From NCBI RefSeq assembly GCF_037975245.1, contig NC_092576.1, positions 5,166,501 through 5,230,500 of the forward strand: a DNA stretch of 64,000 bases, written 5' to 3'. Of this stretch, positions 46,557-58,139 are shown piece by piece; position 1 is the stretch's first letter; each line of letters begins with the position of its first letter. The position numbers and the translations under genes are program-made. Source of the DNA: Apostichopus japonicus (taxonomy: Eukaryota; Echinodermata; Holothuroidea; Aspidochirotida; Stichopodidae). A model generated the notes under the pieces. It saw nothing but the letters and a program-made list of their open reading frames with translations. It did not search any database and was not told where the DNA came from.

Positions 46557-46747
46557 GAATAATTCACGATGCTCGAGCACAGACATTTCCACGATCATCA
46601 ATGGAATGCAATCACAAGGTCCATCAGCTCAAAATGTTACAAATGAATATCCCAAAGCGATCACAGAGCGGTATTTTTAGCGAAAATATGACAGAACCTA
46701 GTGACACTCATCGGTATCTGGAAATGGAAACAGCGACACGAAGATAA
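46557..46747 (+). pseudogene. Frameshifted copy of the receptor C tail exon
   Basis: Acceptor TTGGCAG then NNSRCSSTDIS, NEYPKAITERYF and TAG at 46678-46680. Receptor C has NTSRCSSTDVS and TEYHKAITHGYF at the same places. One extra T after TATTTT moves the frame; beyond it the next frame continues SENMTEPSDTHRYLEME, matching the ITIM segment of C. The upstream intron is also homologous. Either a dead duplicate or a short-tailed exon. Confidence 0.75.
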
Positions 46748-47150
46748 ACAAAGAGAATGTCAACTGTGTATATTAATAAACACGCAATGTATCTGCAACA
46801 TTATAGATCAAATGGACTTATTGTATAATCTTTGCTTTCTGCTGTTTCGTTTGTGTATGTATCCTTTAATGTCAGACGATTACGTTAAAGACGCTGAGTT
46901 CAAGCACCAATGACTGTCCAGCCGTTTTATTTAAAATCCATGTTGTAACTTAAAGCCTTACTGTAGATGATTAACATTGTTATATGACTATGAGCGCCTG
47001 CAATCTAAAAATTTATAATCCTTAACTTATTAGATCTATGAAGGATCTAAAAGTTTAACATCATTTTATTTTGTCGATCCTAAAGGATTAGCAAAGCACT
47101 AACGATCGTTGATGGTTTACTGAAAGAACAGACGCTGCTTGTGTTTCAAT

Positions 47151-47469
47151 ATGGAGAGTATTTGGTTCACATTCTTATTGATTTTCTTCGTTTCTGGTTC
47201 ACGTGGATCTAAAGACCCAATAGTTGTCAGACTTGTTGAAAGAGATTCTGTGATCTTGAAATGTAATGGATCTGCGACAAGAGGAAACAAATGGTTTATT
47301 GACGATCGAGTCATCTTTGCAAATGAAATAAGTTTTGATTCTTTAGCGGGTGTCAGCTTATCGAATAACTACTCATTAGCAATATCAGACGTTACATTTA
47401 ATCACCAAGGATTGTATAACTGTAATCGTAACTATACACATGTTGTGAGCTACCAAGTGACAACCGTAG
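47151..47469 (+). CDS. Receptor C exon 1: signal peptide plus V-like Ig
   Basis: MESIWFTFLLIFFVSGSRG signal, then VILKCNGS, NKWFIDD, YSLAISDV, GLYNCNRN: complete Cys-Trp-Cys of a V-type domain in the same exon as the signal. Donor G|GTAAGT, phase 1. Sequons NGS, NYS and NYT. Confidence 0.8.
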
Positions 47470-50400
47470 GTAAGTAATGTAACAATATTTGTACTGCCAT
47501 GTTATATATGTAATTGTTATTGTAGTATTAAGCTATATCATCTGTGTTGCAATAATTCAAAAAAAACATAAACCATGGTGTGAAGTAAGTTTTCTTTTAT
47601 CTATATGAAATAATTACAAATGAATGAAACTCATGGCGTGACGGATTTAAAACATGTATCCTACAATTACATGACATTAGAACGAAGCTACACTTGGAAA
47701 GCAAATGTATAAATATCATAGCTGCCACTTTCTCAAATTTGAGGGTTAATACTTATCACAGTACTCACTGTACACTTACAAAAAACAAATAATAGTCCAC
47801 ACTTAAGTCTTTCTTTCATGCCAGAATTATCTTGTAACTTAATGAATTATGTAATTATTAATTATTGTGTGTTGTATGTTGTGTTCATGTTTTTTCATAC
47901 GTAATTACTTATTACTTGATTGATTGACTGAGAGCGCGTTAATGTTCAGTATTCATTTATAGATCACTAACATATCTCTTTCAAAGGTCTCGCTACCCCT
48001 CCCCCTCCCTCGTGTAAGGGCTAAGTAACCCAGTGTTGAGATAATCTATGAGGGCAGAGCAAATGAAAGTTCCTGAGCAGATGTTATTAACATGATATCC
48101 GATCATTTATCATTGTTAATATCTTAGATTATTATCTTTCTCCAGTGATTCCAGAGCTTACATTATCATTTGATCAACGAACGGTCGGCGAACCGACACG
48201 TTTATATGATTACTTAGTAGAGGATCGAAGCAAAGCTTTAAAGGTTAGATGTATTGCTATAAGTTCAAGACCTCCTGCTAGCATAACGTGGGTTGTGAAT
48301 GGTGAAGAAGTAGATGCATCCAATGTACACAATGTACTATACAAACCAAACAAGGAGAAGGTAAACACCACAGACTCAGAATCTACATTACATCTACTAC
48401 CAACTGGAACTCACGTCAACATTTCATGTCAGTTTAAAGGGATAGAATTAGTTAGTCAGAACCTGACTATCAATTTTATCTTGTTTGAGAGCTCAGATAA
48501 ATCAGGTAAACTACATTTACTTATACGAAAACTAAATTCAGAATTACTTAATGATTTAGTTTTGTCTCAAAATCTCCCTGTTTTTGTTTCTATTTTTGTT
48601 TGGCTATACTTAGTTCACTTTAGGCCTATTTTTACCAACCTAAAGCTTTCCGATAACCAATACGTCCATCATCAATCACTAATAAAGTTAATCAGGATAA
48701 AATACTAAGTAGTAAACGTAAATCAATCAATATTCAATATCTATAGTGTTGTGTTAATGAGCGTTTTCCTAACATGAGAGGCAAATGATCAACATTGACG
48801 AAAGGGAATTCCAGAAAATAAAGCAAGGTTTTCTCATGTTTATTAAACGGAAATGCTGAAAGACGAGGATAAAAATAGATACCATTAGCGTTCAACTTGT
48901 TATTATGGTAATTGTGTATTTTATTGTTGATTAAAGGACTCTTTTATGAAAATTAGATATGTTATGAACTATTACGTCTATGCGTGTAAAACATGCGACG
49001 GGTAAATTTATGTCACCCTTAAGTGCATGCGTTTAACAACAACGTCAGGTTTACTATAGTGAAAATAGTTCAGTATTAAAAGTGTCCGTCACATTGATTT
49101 GGAAATAAGCTCAATTGAACACAAAATTAATATCGTACTAGTATTCCTAAAGTATTGAGTTAACTTTAGTTAGGACATGAATTTGTTATAATTCTATCCC
49201 TCCATAGTTTCAGAAGATGATTCTTTGCAAGATGATGTCGAGAAGAAGGATTCAGATTTGTTGGTTTGGTCATTGGTTGGCGTCATTTCCTTCCTCTTAA
49301 TACTGCCAGCGTTTACATGCGGGATTTTTTTCAGCAGGTAGTATTTGATCTTAGAAAATAAAGAAGTTAACGTAATTACATTATATCTTATGTGTGTATG
49401 TGTGACATTGATACAGTGTGTTGGCAGTTGTAACTAATTAACCAACTAGTGTACATGATTTGATTACGGTGCATTGCAGTTATAACTAATTATCCATCAA
49501 GTGTATATAATGTATATTATAATGTATTGCAGTGATAACAAATTAACCATCCAGTGCACGTGATTTGAGTTACGGTGTATTGCCGTTATAACTAGTTAAC
49601 CATCCAGTGTTTATGATGTGTGTTATACTGTATTGCAGTTATAACAAATTAACCATCCAGTGCACATGATATGTTTTATAGTGTATTGTCGTTATATTAT
49701 ATGATATGTGATTAATGCCTCTCTTTTCACAGGCAATAGTAAGTTTAATTGCATTACTATACGGGAAATGTAGAATAAATTATTTTTCGTTATGATTATG
49801 GAACTATATTTTCTGGTGGTATAATATTCATCTCCCATATTTTGCTAAGGATAAGGAAGTACTCGAGAAGGTCCAGAGGAGGGCTACTAGGATGATTAGT
49901 GCCTTAAAGGGTGATCCTTATGTGTTACAACTCTTTGAATCTCACTTCACTGGAGGTTACGTGTTGACTTGATTCAGGTTGTCAAGATTGTGTATGGTTT
50001 TGACAATTGATCCTTTACTGACTTTTCATGTTTGCTAAAAGTAGTACTACCAGAGGTCATTGTCGTAAACTCCAAAAGTCACAAAGTAGGATTAATATTT
50101 GGCATAACTTTTTTTTTATAGGCTTGTGAATGAGTGGAACGGTAGTCTGAGAAAATTGTACTTGCAAGTAGTGTGAATGGGATTAAGAATGCGTTGGACA
50201 AGCACTTTAATCATTGTAATCGGGTCTGAGTGTTTGTTTCTTCATTTTTCTTTGATGGGGACTTGAGTATTCCCTCCTGAACTTGTTTTCTACTAAACTT
50301 AACTCAACTATCTTACACAGAATGAAGAACGGAGTTGCACCATTACCGGGGTTGCCTCTAAAATCAATCTTTTCTAGCTTTTTTTCAGACGTGATACGAA

Positions 50401-50711
50401 CAATTATATTAATATTACTTTGCAGGAATACCTCAAGATGCTCGAGTACAGACGTTTCTATGATCAAAAGTGAACCGCAAACATTGAGTCCATCAGCTGA
50501 AATGATGGCAACTGAATATCACAAAGCCATAACACATGGTTATTTTAGCGATCATGTTACAGCTCCTCACGACATTTCCGAGTATCAGGAGATTGAACAG
50601 CCCAATGAAAACTACAACAAGCAGATATACAGAGAGAATCCAAACTGTGTATATTCCAAAAAATTACATCATAACCAAGATTATCAAATATATATGGAAA
50701 GTCAAGAATAG
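47151..50711 (+). CDS. Receptor C: two-Ig transmembrane receptor with ITIM-type tail
   Basis: Four exons 47151-47469, 48146-48505, 49208-49337 and 50426-50711 join in frame (1095 nt, 364 aa plus stop), with phases 1, 1 and 2 and GT-AG junctions. Signal peptide, V-like Ig domain, C2-like Ig domain, acidic stalk, one transmembrane helix, then a tail of about 95 residues with nine tyrosines. The tail has SEYQEI, a consensus ITIM. Type I receptor at the cell surface; inhibitory signalling through SH2 phosphatases is inferred from the motif only. Not homologous in detail to receptors A and B. A start at 47151 is chosen because a signal peptide follows at once. Confidence 0.8.
48146..48505 (+). CDS. 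Receptor C exon 2: C2-like Ig
   Basis: 360 nt, phase 1-1. KVRCIAIS, SITWVVNGEE, STLHLLP, VNISCQF. Donor G|GTAAAC; retention of the next intron would add a hydrophobic but unrelated stretch. Confidence 0.78.
48506..49207 (+). other. Receptor C intron 2
   Basis: About 700 bp without recognised content; the open frame into it ends at 48708. Confidence 0.5.
49208..49337 (+). CDS. Receptor C exon 3: stalk and transmembrane helix
   Basis: 130 nt, phase 1 in, 2 out. VSEDDSLQDDVEKKDSD then LLVWSLVGVISFLLILPAF and TCGIFFS. Donor AG|GTAGTA. Confidence 0.75.
49400..49720. repeat. Short array of the 160-bp minisatellite family
   Basis: Diverged sub-units (GCAGTTATAACTAATTAACCATC and variants) in intron 3, matching the family at 44980. 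This shows that the upstream tail-exon copy and its array arose from the same duplicated block. Confidence 0.8.
49810..50226 (+). mobile_element. LINE 3' coding fragment in receptor C intron 3
   Basis: Frameshifted but clear: KDKEVLEKVQRRATRMIS, RVDLIQVVKIVYGF, LVNEWNG, ASSVNGIKNALDKHF. These are the C-terminal blocks of non-LTR pol proteins. Confidence 0.8.
50426..50711 (+). CDS. Receptor C exon 4: tyrosine-rich tail
   Basis: 286 nt with TAG at 50709. NTSRCSSTDVSMIKSE start; tyrosines in TEYHKA, HGYFSD, SEYQEI (ITIM), ENYNKQ, QIYREN, CVYSKKL, QDYQIYME. The acceptor CTTTGCAG gives phase 2, completing an arginine codon. A nearer upstream CAG at 50387-50389 is an alternative acceptor. Confidence 0.75.
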
Positions 50712-52005
50712 GAACTTTTGTTGTAGCAATTTGGTGACTATTCCAATGTGTCATATCATAGACGATATGTTGAAACCATCTCTAGACGATACAGTTTGGA
50801 ATACGATAAACGTGAAACTTCTATTTCTTGTCATGCATGTGTCTTAGCTGTGTAAACATTTTTCATTCAATATAAATCAGCTTTAAATATTAGTTAGCTG
50901 ACAGTGTTTTTTTCTTGGAATTAAGGAAAACAAAGTGTACCTAAAAAATGATATAAACAAACAAACAGAGAGATTACCCTCAAAGAGATGAAAGAGCTAA
51001 CTGAAAACTAAGGGAGGAAGATGAATAGAAACAAAAACCGAAATGTATATATTACATAAGAGCATGACACTTGTAGGACAATAGATAATTACTAAACACT
51101 TCAAGAAAAGTCATATATATATATAAAATACAATACTTTTATTATTGTACATCTGTTTATCGTTAATTGTAGTCACTGTTTATATTTCACGTTCATTACC
51201 TATCTAGTCTAGTGATAAAGTTCAGCTCTACTTTAATTAGTTTTCGCGTTCTTTTGCGTTCTAGATAGAATACTACTGTATATTGTATAATAATTCTCAG
51301 TCATAGGCATCGTTCAATTGTGATTACTTGTTGTGACAATACCTGACCAAGAACATCATGCCTTGCTGCATTTATGTAACGTTCGTTAGTCAAAAGTTTA
51401 TGCAATGAAATTAAATTAGCGCAGTACTGATATGACATCTCGACATGACATCTCGAATGTAAATCCAATCATGGATTTATCTCTCAAGAACTAAGTATCC
51501 TAATTTCATTTTGATTGTCAGCAGTATGATATGCTTATTTATAACTTTTATCAGGCTAGTAAGCCACTACATGTTATGATTGTTTTAAGAGCTTAGTGCA
51601 CATATGCATATTAATTCTGCTTGTATTTGTGTACAACCATTACTAATTAATAACGGGAGTAATTTTAGAACTTGAAGGAACATGTGGCATAAACATTGTA
51701 CTGAAAAATGAAACCAAGTTAATTTTTAAAACGGCCTTCAACTACTCCCAAATCATCGCGGAGCTCGTTGCGAATGAATAATTCGTCTATAAATTATATC
51801 GATCGAAACGAACGACAGTGAATAACCGATTTGCTATGTAAAAGGGAAGGAACTGCAGCATTCCAGACAATTATGAGAAATTTCAGAAGCAGAACATGAT
51901 TGAAAATTAAAGGTTACGGGAGAAGGAATAAATCCCAGCACCATTAGACCACCATTGATCCTATGTAAAATAAAAATGTTATAAATTGGAAGTAAATCTA
52001 ATATA
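50712..52005. other. Downstream of receptor C
   Basis: Probable 3' untranslated region, then intergenic DNA. ATATAAATCAGC at 50869 and AATAAA-like signals are weak. No gene supported. Confidence 0.4.
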
Positions 52006-52481
52006 GGGTTATTCCGTGTCAAATCACGGATGGCTGTTGCTGCACCCTCTCCAAAAATTCCCAAATTTTTTGTATGATTAGACCACCATGAAATAAGCAT
52101 ATTCTGAAAATTTCAGTTGCTTGATTAGTGAAAACTAAGTACAAACATGGAATATTTTGACACTTTTAAGTTGACCTAAGTCCACAAGACAATATTTTTG
52201 AAGCCTAATTTTTTATTTCCTTTTTATTTTTTTATTTAGTAAAATGTTTAATTGCTGAGAAATGAGACCTCACAAGTCAAGAAAATGCCAAAATACCATG
52301 GTGGCGACAGATTGCGGAATTTCAAAGTGTAATAAATCGGCCAATTGTAAAGCAATGCAACTGAAATTTTCAGAATATGCTTATTTCATGGTGGTCCAAA
52401 CATACAATAAATTTGGGGATTTTTCAAAGATGTCGAACTACAACATGCTCAAAAATCTGGTGATTTGATATGGAATGACCC
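52006..52481. mobile_element. Foldback element with long inverted arms
   Basis: Ends GGGTTATTCCGTGTCAAATC and its near complement GATTTGATATGGAATGACCC. The arms extend inward: CACCATGAAATAAGCATATT at about 52083 is matched in reverse at about 52370-52400. 476 bp, no coding. Target duplication unclear. Confidence 0.82.
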
Positions 52482-53394
52482 AATAGTAATACATAATCAT
52501 ACCATAATAAGTGATTGTAAAAGGCTAGACATGGCCTTCGATTTAGTTGTACTTAATTTAAGCTCATACACTCCGATAATTTTCGCGCTCAACAAGTTTG
52601 GTCATTTTAGGTATTTTCTGCAAATATGCCACATTCCCTAACAATCGAAGCCATGGTGACGGTACCGTTATGGAAAGTTTCTTAACCCAACTTGAACAGT
52701 TAATTCCTGAGTTCCTTCCGCTAAATTGTCGAAGGGATAGTCCCACTAGGATATGAACTTTATATGTTGCCGAGAAAGTCAAGCACGTAGCCTGGATTTC
52801 ATCTTAGTAATATATCGTATTGTATTATAGCAATAGTAATACCTAGGCCTATGCTATGTCCAATCGATAGGATATGAAAGTAAACTTCAACTCAAGTGAC
52901 GGTGATAACATTTTTGTTGTGACTGAGTCTGCTCTTGCTGTTTGCCTGTATAGGCCTAACCGCTAATTAAGAAGATTGAATGCAACACGATAGAGGCCTT
53001 GTTGTAAATGACGTTGTGAATAAATGTTTGTGGTAAGTGTGTGTATCCTTGTTGAGGTTATGAAGTGATACGTTGTATTTCATGACAAACTTAAAGTATG
53101 CACGTGTGAGTCATCATACATTACCGAAGGCATCTGAGAGTTACAAAATGGAGATTAATTTACAAATGGAAACAATATAACATTATAGCCAAAAAACAGA
53201 CTACTTGTAACTAGACAACAATGTTCTGCAACAGACTGCTAAAAATGCTGTAATACCCGTTTATAGGCCTACAGTACATGTATGATGGTGTCTTCTTTCA
53301 TTCGAACTTCAATATTGTTCAGTAAAGCATTCATACTCTAAACAAAATAGAAACAGCATGTCAAAATCTGTATTGTTAAAGCATAATAATTTTA
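52482..53394. other. Intergenic, nothing recognised
   Basis: No ORF or repeat I can support. Confidence 0.4.
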
Positions 53395-53650
53395 TTGAGG
53401 GGAGTAGGGAGAAGTTATCAATTTCTTCTTCCATGTTGATTTTATTTTGCAAGTATTTATATATTTGGGCGAATTCAAGAAAACATTGAAGAGTTGCGGA
53501 GGTGCGATTGTGCACGTTTCGCATGTGTACAATACACATACGGTTCAGTGTTACTCGGCGAAACCTAACGATATGTGGTATAGTGATCAGGTAGACTAGG
53601 CCGACCTTACATACCAGCTACAGTTAACTGTGGTATAGTATTTTAAGAGA
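53395..53650. repeat. Dispersed repeat, copy 2
   Basis: Same orientation match to 17880-18150. Confidence 0.7.
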
Positions 53651-54420
53651 CTTGGCTACACTGTCAAACTCCACAATTGATGTTATAGGGAAACAAAAAT
53701 GGGGGCGCTAAACACCAAAACACATGGGCGGTTCATTTCAATATAGCTGGTCCTAGTAAACAAAACATCCTGAGCTTATAAATGGCACACTAGCTCAAAC
53801 TCAATGGCTCCTAAAAGTTGTGTGGTAACTGTGGAGGACGCCACGAAAACGATAAATGTCTAGCATATGGTAAACCAGTACAACAATTGCCAAAGGATGT
53901 ACCATTATACAACGTGTTGTAGATCAAATAAAACTAATGCCAACGAAGTGGATATCAGCACCCAGGACAAAGAAGAATTTTTTATTGACGGTATCTCAAA
54001 GAATGGACTGTTTAAGTTCAGTTGCAAGGACATCGGGTTCCCAAGTGTGATCATATAATTGTCCCCAGGGGGAAAAATATTTACACATTGTAATTACATA
54101 AAATTAGGTCATTTTTGTCAATAGGGACCCAAGTATTGACAGATAGGTATTGAAATGAGGTTTAATTTTTTTTTATAATTGAGCTAATTAGATATGTAAA
54201 TATGCAAATGAGGTTATGATACATACACTGTACTTTCCTTTGCCCATTTGAAATTATTTTGATGAAATCTGCTGGACTTTTGATAGTTTGATTAGTTCAA
54301 GACATGTTATTTTATAAGTAAAATATAATTTGATGCTTGAATGTGAGGAATATGACTGATTTTTTGACGTTTTGTTAAATTTTCATTCGCGAATAAATTA
54401 TGATTTTACAGGCTACCAAA
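53651..54420. other. Intergenic, nothing recognised
   Basis: AT-rich; short ORF at 53867-54058 without a family. Confidence 0.4.
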
Positions 54421-54770
54421 TTTAGGGTTTGTGTAAAAGTAAGTTGGCCTGACGTTTCGATCCTAGCAGGATCTTCTTCAGAGGCTAAATGAAAAGTTAC
54501 AGTAGCAGAGGGGACAAAAACACACAGAATACAGACAGGTTAATGAGCAGTGTACGGTGAACACGAGATGGATGAAAGGGGATTATAAGTAGATAATAGA
54601 TGGTGAGAAGAAAGCAACAGGGGAAGAGGAGAGGAAGGAGATAAACTGTGGAGGGACAAAGAGAAGACTAAAGGCACAGGGTAGGGAATAAACTGGAGAG
54701 GGACAAAGACAGACAGGTGTGGAGAATTTTTTTTTTTTATGGTTTATATCAAAGTTATGGTCTCCATGCT
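54420..54770 (-). mobile_element. Retroelement 3' region with hammerhead-like motif
   Basis: On the - strand a polypyrimidine leader runs into GCCTCTGAAGAAGATCCTGC and TAGGATCGAAACGTCAGGCC (54485 to 54446). This phrase is common at the ends of Penelope-like and retrozyme-type elements. No protein part is present. Confidence 0.55.
54446..54485 (-). ncRNA. Hammerhead-ribozyme-like motif
   Basis: Order on the - strand: GCCT (helix I), CTGAAGA (core), one extra A, GATCC-loop-GGATC (helix II), GAA, ACGT (two-base-pair helix III), C at the cleavage position, AGGC (helix I partner). All conserved core bases are present; the extra A between core and helix II departs from the minimal form. Confidence 0.5.
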
Positions 54771-55439
54771 GGTCAAAGGCTCTTCTGGAGTGATAAGTAT
54801 AGGATGTTGTCCATCCACATCATATTTGGCACCTCAGTTGTTGCTGTAACTGGAGCAAGGGTCTAATGAAAGGCTAATTAGTATGCGCATAATTACAAAA
54901 TTTGTACAAACAATACACAAAAAAGGGAAACAAATTGCTTTGACTTTTGAAATGTCTTATTCAAACTTCAAAAACAGTTCATTCCCCTCCCCTCAATCAT
55001 ATCTACTACCAGGTTGCCAACCCCTCCCCTCTTATACCCCACCCCTCCCTCCAAACTACTCTACCTACATGTATTATGTAATACAATGGTAGTCAAGCGT
55101 AACGATGAGTCATATAGGCCTATTGCGCTACGACAGTAGATGTATATGTAATACATACAGTGTGGCTTACCATATAAGGATTTAATCGTCAGAATCTTTT
55201 TCAGATTCAGCGATGTCGTCATCCTCCAACGGCTGGATGGTCAAATTGCCCATAAAAAGAAGGTCTAAAGCCTCTTAGAAGTATTTAGCCATTATAATAT
55301 GTGCTAAATAGTTACCGTTTCAATTACGTGAGTGATAGCGTTGACCCTTACTACACCAAGCGTTTCAACTACCGGTGTGAAGTTAGATACTTATTCCCCG
55401 TTCGTCGTTCGATATTCGCGAATGAGTAACTGAGCTACA
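54771..55439. other. Intergenic, nothing recognised
   Basis: C-rich patch at 54980-55060; no gene supported. Confidence 0.4.
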
Positions 55440-57260
55440 TATTCAGTTACGTATTCGACAATGGTATCGACGTAACAACTCTGGCAAGACAAAGGCTTTC
55501 TTACAAGATGTTCAACATTTGGTCTTGGAAAGAGGTTTATCAATGGCCCATGGGTCATATGACCTCTAACGACTATGTGGAAGGGTACCATAATGCATCT
55601 TGCCCGGTCCAAATAGTTCTTGACCAACTAAAATGACCAGTACTTCATCAGTTCCTAAATTAATGTAACTGGACCTGAACAAATCACTTTAGGCCCTAAT
55701 CAAGACTAGCACGCCTTGGACCACCTTACCAATTGGTCATATGAATTCTTAACACATTGTAGAAGGATACCATAATGCGTCTTGCCCGGTCCAAAGATAC
55801 TTGACCAATTAAAATGACCATTAAATCAACATTTTTTAAATAAATGTAACGGGAACTGAAATAAAACATTTGGGCCTTAATCAAGACCAGCACGCCTTGG
55901 ACCGCCCAACCATAGGTCATAGGAAGTCTAAGGACCTTGTAGAAGGGAAACATAATGCGTATTGTCCGGTCCAAAGAGTGCTTGACCAATATAAATGACC
56001 ACTAAATCATTACTTCTTTAGTGAGTGTAACGGGACCACGAAAAAGTTTTGGGCCCTAATCCATGCAGCACGCCTTGGATCACCAAACCGATGGTCAACA
56101 TGAACTCTAAGGACATTGTAGAAGAGTACCACAGTGCGTCTTGCCCGGTCCAAAGAGTGCTTGACCAATTTTAATGACCACTAAATCATTACTTCTTCAA
56201 TGAGTGTAATGGGACCACGAAAAAACTTTGGGCCCTAGTCCATGCAGCACGCTTTGGACCACCTAACCAATCGGTAACACGTACTCTAAGGACATTTTAG
56301 AAGAGTACCATAATGCGTCTTGCCCGGTCCAAAGAGTGCTTGACCAATTAAACTGACCATTAAATCATTACTTCTTAAATGAGTGTAACGGAACCACGAA
56401 AAAGCTTTGGGCGCTAATCCATGCAGCACGCCTTGGATCACCAAACCGATGGTTAACATGAACTTTAAGGACATTGTAGAAGAGTATTATTATGCGTCTT
56501 GCCCGGTCCAAAGAGTGCTTGACCAATTTAACTGACCATTAAATCGTTACTTCTTTAATGAGTGTAACGGGATCACGAAAAAACTTTGGGCCCTAATCCA
56601 TGCAGCACGCCTTGGATCACCAAACCGATGGGTAACATGAACTTTAAGGACATTGTAGAAGAGTATCATAATGCGTCTTGCCCGGTCCAAAGAGTGCTTG
56701 ACCAATTTAAATGACCATTAGATCATTACTTCTTTAATGAGTGTTACGGGACCACGAAAAAGCTTTGGGCCCTCATCCATGCAGCACGCCTTGGATCACC
56801 AAACCGATTGTTAAAATGAACTCTAAGGACATTGTAGAAGAGTACCATAATGCGTCTTGCCCGGTCCAAAGAGTGCTTGACCAATTTAAATGACCGGTAA
56901 ATCATTACTTCTTCAATGAGTGTAACGGGACCACGAAAAAGCTTTGGGCCCTTATCCATGCAGCACGCCATGGACCACCTAACCAATAGGTCATAGGAAG
57001 TCTAAGGAAGTTGTAGAAGGGTACCATAATGCGTCTTGCCCGGTCCAAAGAGTGCTTGAACAATTTAAATGACCACTAAATCATCACTTCGTTAATGAAT
57101 GTAAATGGACCTGCAAAAATGTTTAGACCCCAGTCTAGACCTGCAAGCCTCGGACCACCCAACCAATTGGTCATATGAATTCTAAGGACATTGTTGAAGA
57201 GTTCCATAATGCGTCTTTCCCGGTCCAAAGAGTATTTGACCAATACAAACGACTATTGCA
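55440..57260. repeat. 179-bp satellite, about ten copies
   Basis: The phrase TTGCCCGGTCCAAAGAGTGC recurs at 179-bp spacing (ends at 55981, 56160, 56339, 56518, 56697, 56876, 57055). Outer units are diverged and spaced 180-181 bp. Not coding; - strand ORFs of 60-88 codons are shadows of the repeat. Confidence 0.95.
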
Positions 57261-58139
57261 CAATCATTATCCAGTACATTCATCAATATCTTCTTTTTTG
57301 AATTTCAACTCTACGTCTGTACCAGTGTGGTGATACAAAACAAAAGCAACACCTTTGGCTCGCAAGTTTAATGCTTATTGGTGCTTTACAATCATCAGCA
57401 TACAAAGTTTCCTTCCCATTCCGGAGAAACACACGCGCACTCTTCTTTTCCTTTTTTTTTGGGGGGGGGACCTTAGAGCAACTACATTTTCAGAATGAAG
57501 TGATTTCTGTAGACTGGCAACAAACTGAAAACGTTTTTGTTTTAATTATTCGTTCATAGAACTTAATTTTATTTCTTTTATTCATTTCACCCGTCAACCC
57601 TTCACATATTTACAGATTTAAAGAACAGAGAAGTGTTCTTGCCTCTCTTCTTGAAAGTGGTTTTGAACGCTTTAACCCCCTTCGTAGATTCTGAAAGATT
57701 CCACTGCTACATTCTAGAGCTGACCATGGAGCTATAAACAGACAATCAGTCATCTCGGGTCAAGCGGAGATAAACTGACTTTAAGAGTTTATTTAGCAAA
57801 TAGTCTTCAAGTGAAATAGGTCTACCCAGACATATATTTTATACCGAAATCCCTTTCTGATTTATTTATGATCTCCATTAGCCATAGTTGGTAATGAACC
57901 ATCCAAGTTACCCTATAGTGCCATTCTATGCATTTTGATTTTATCGTGTTTCCATGCATGTGCTTGTTGTTTCTCTTAGCGATTTTTCAATAGAAAGTTT
58001 CTATTGGAGTGTAGAAGGCAGATCCACCATAAGAAGTCTCACTGGGTTTATTCCAACTAAACATAGACCAGAGTTAGTGTGATTTTTTAGTTGATTTCCT
58101 TTCATTCAGCTCTACCTAAATATTAATTATAACTTCCAT
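57261..58139. other. Intergenic, nothing recognised
   Basis: Poly-T/poly-G run at 57450-57470; no gene supported. Confidence 0.4.

Noticed and set aside
49738-49744. Possible micro-exon GCAATA in receptor C intron 3 (acceptor CACAG, donor GTAAGT)
   Set aside because: Six-base exon is unsupported and not needed, since exon 3 joins exon 4 in frame directly.
55391-56986. Several - strand ORFs of 60-88 codons with LDRARRIM-type text
   Set aside because: Shadows of the 179-bp satellite.
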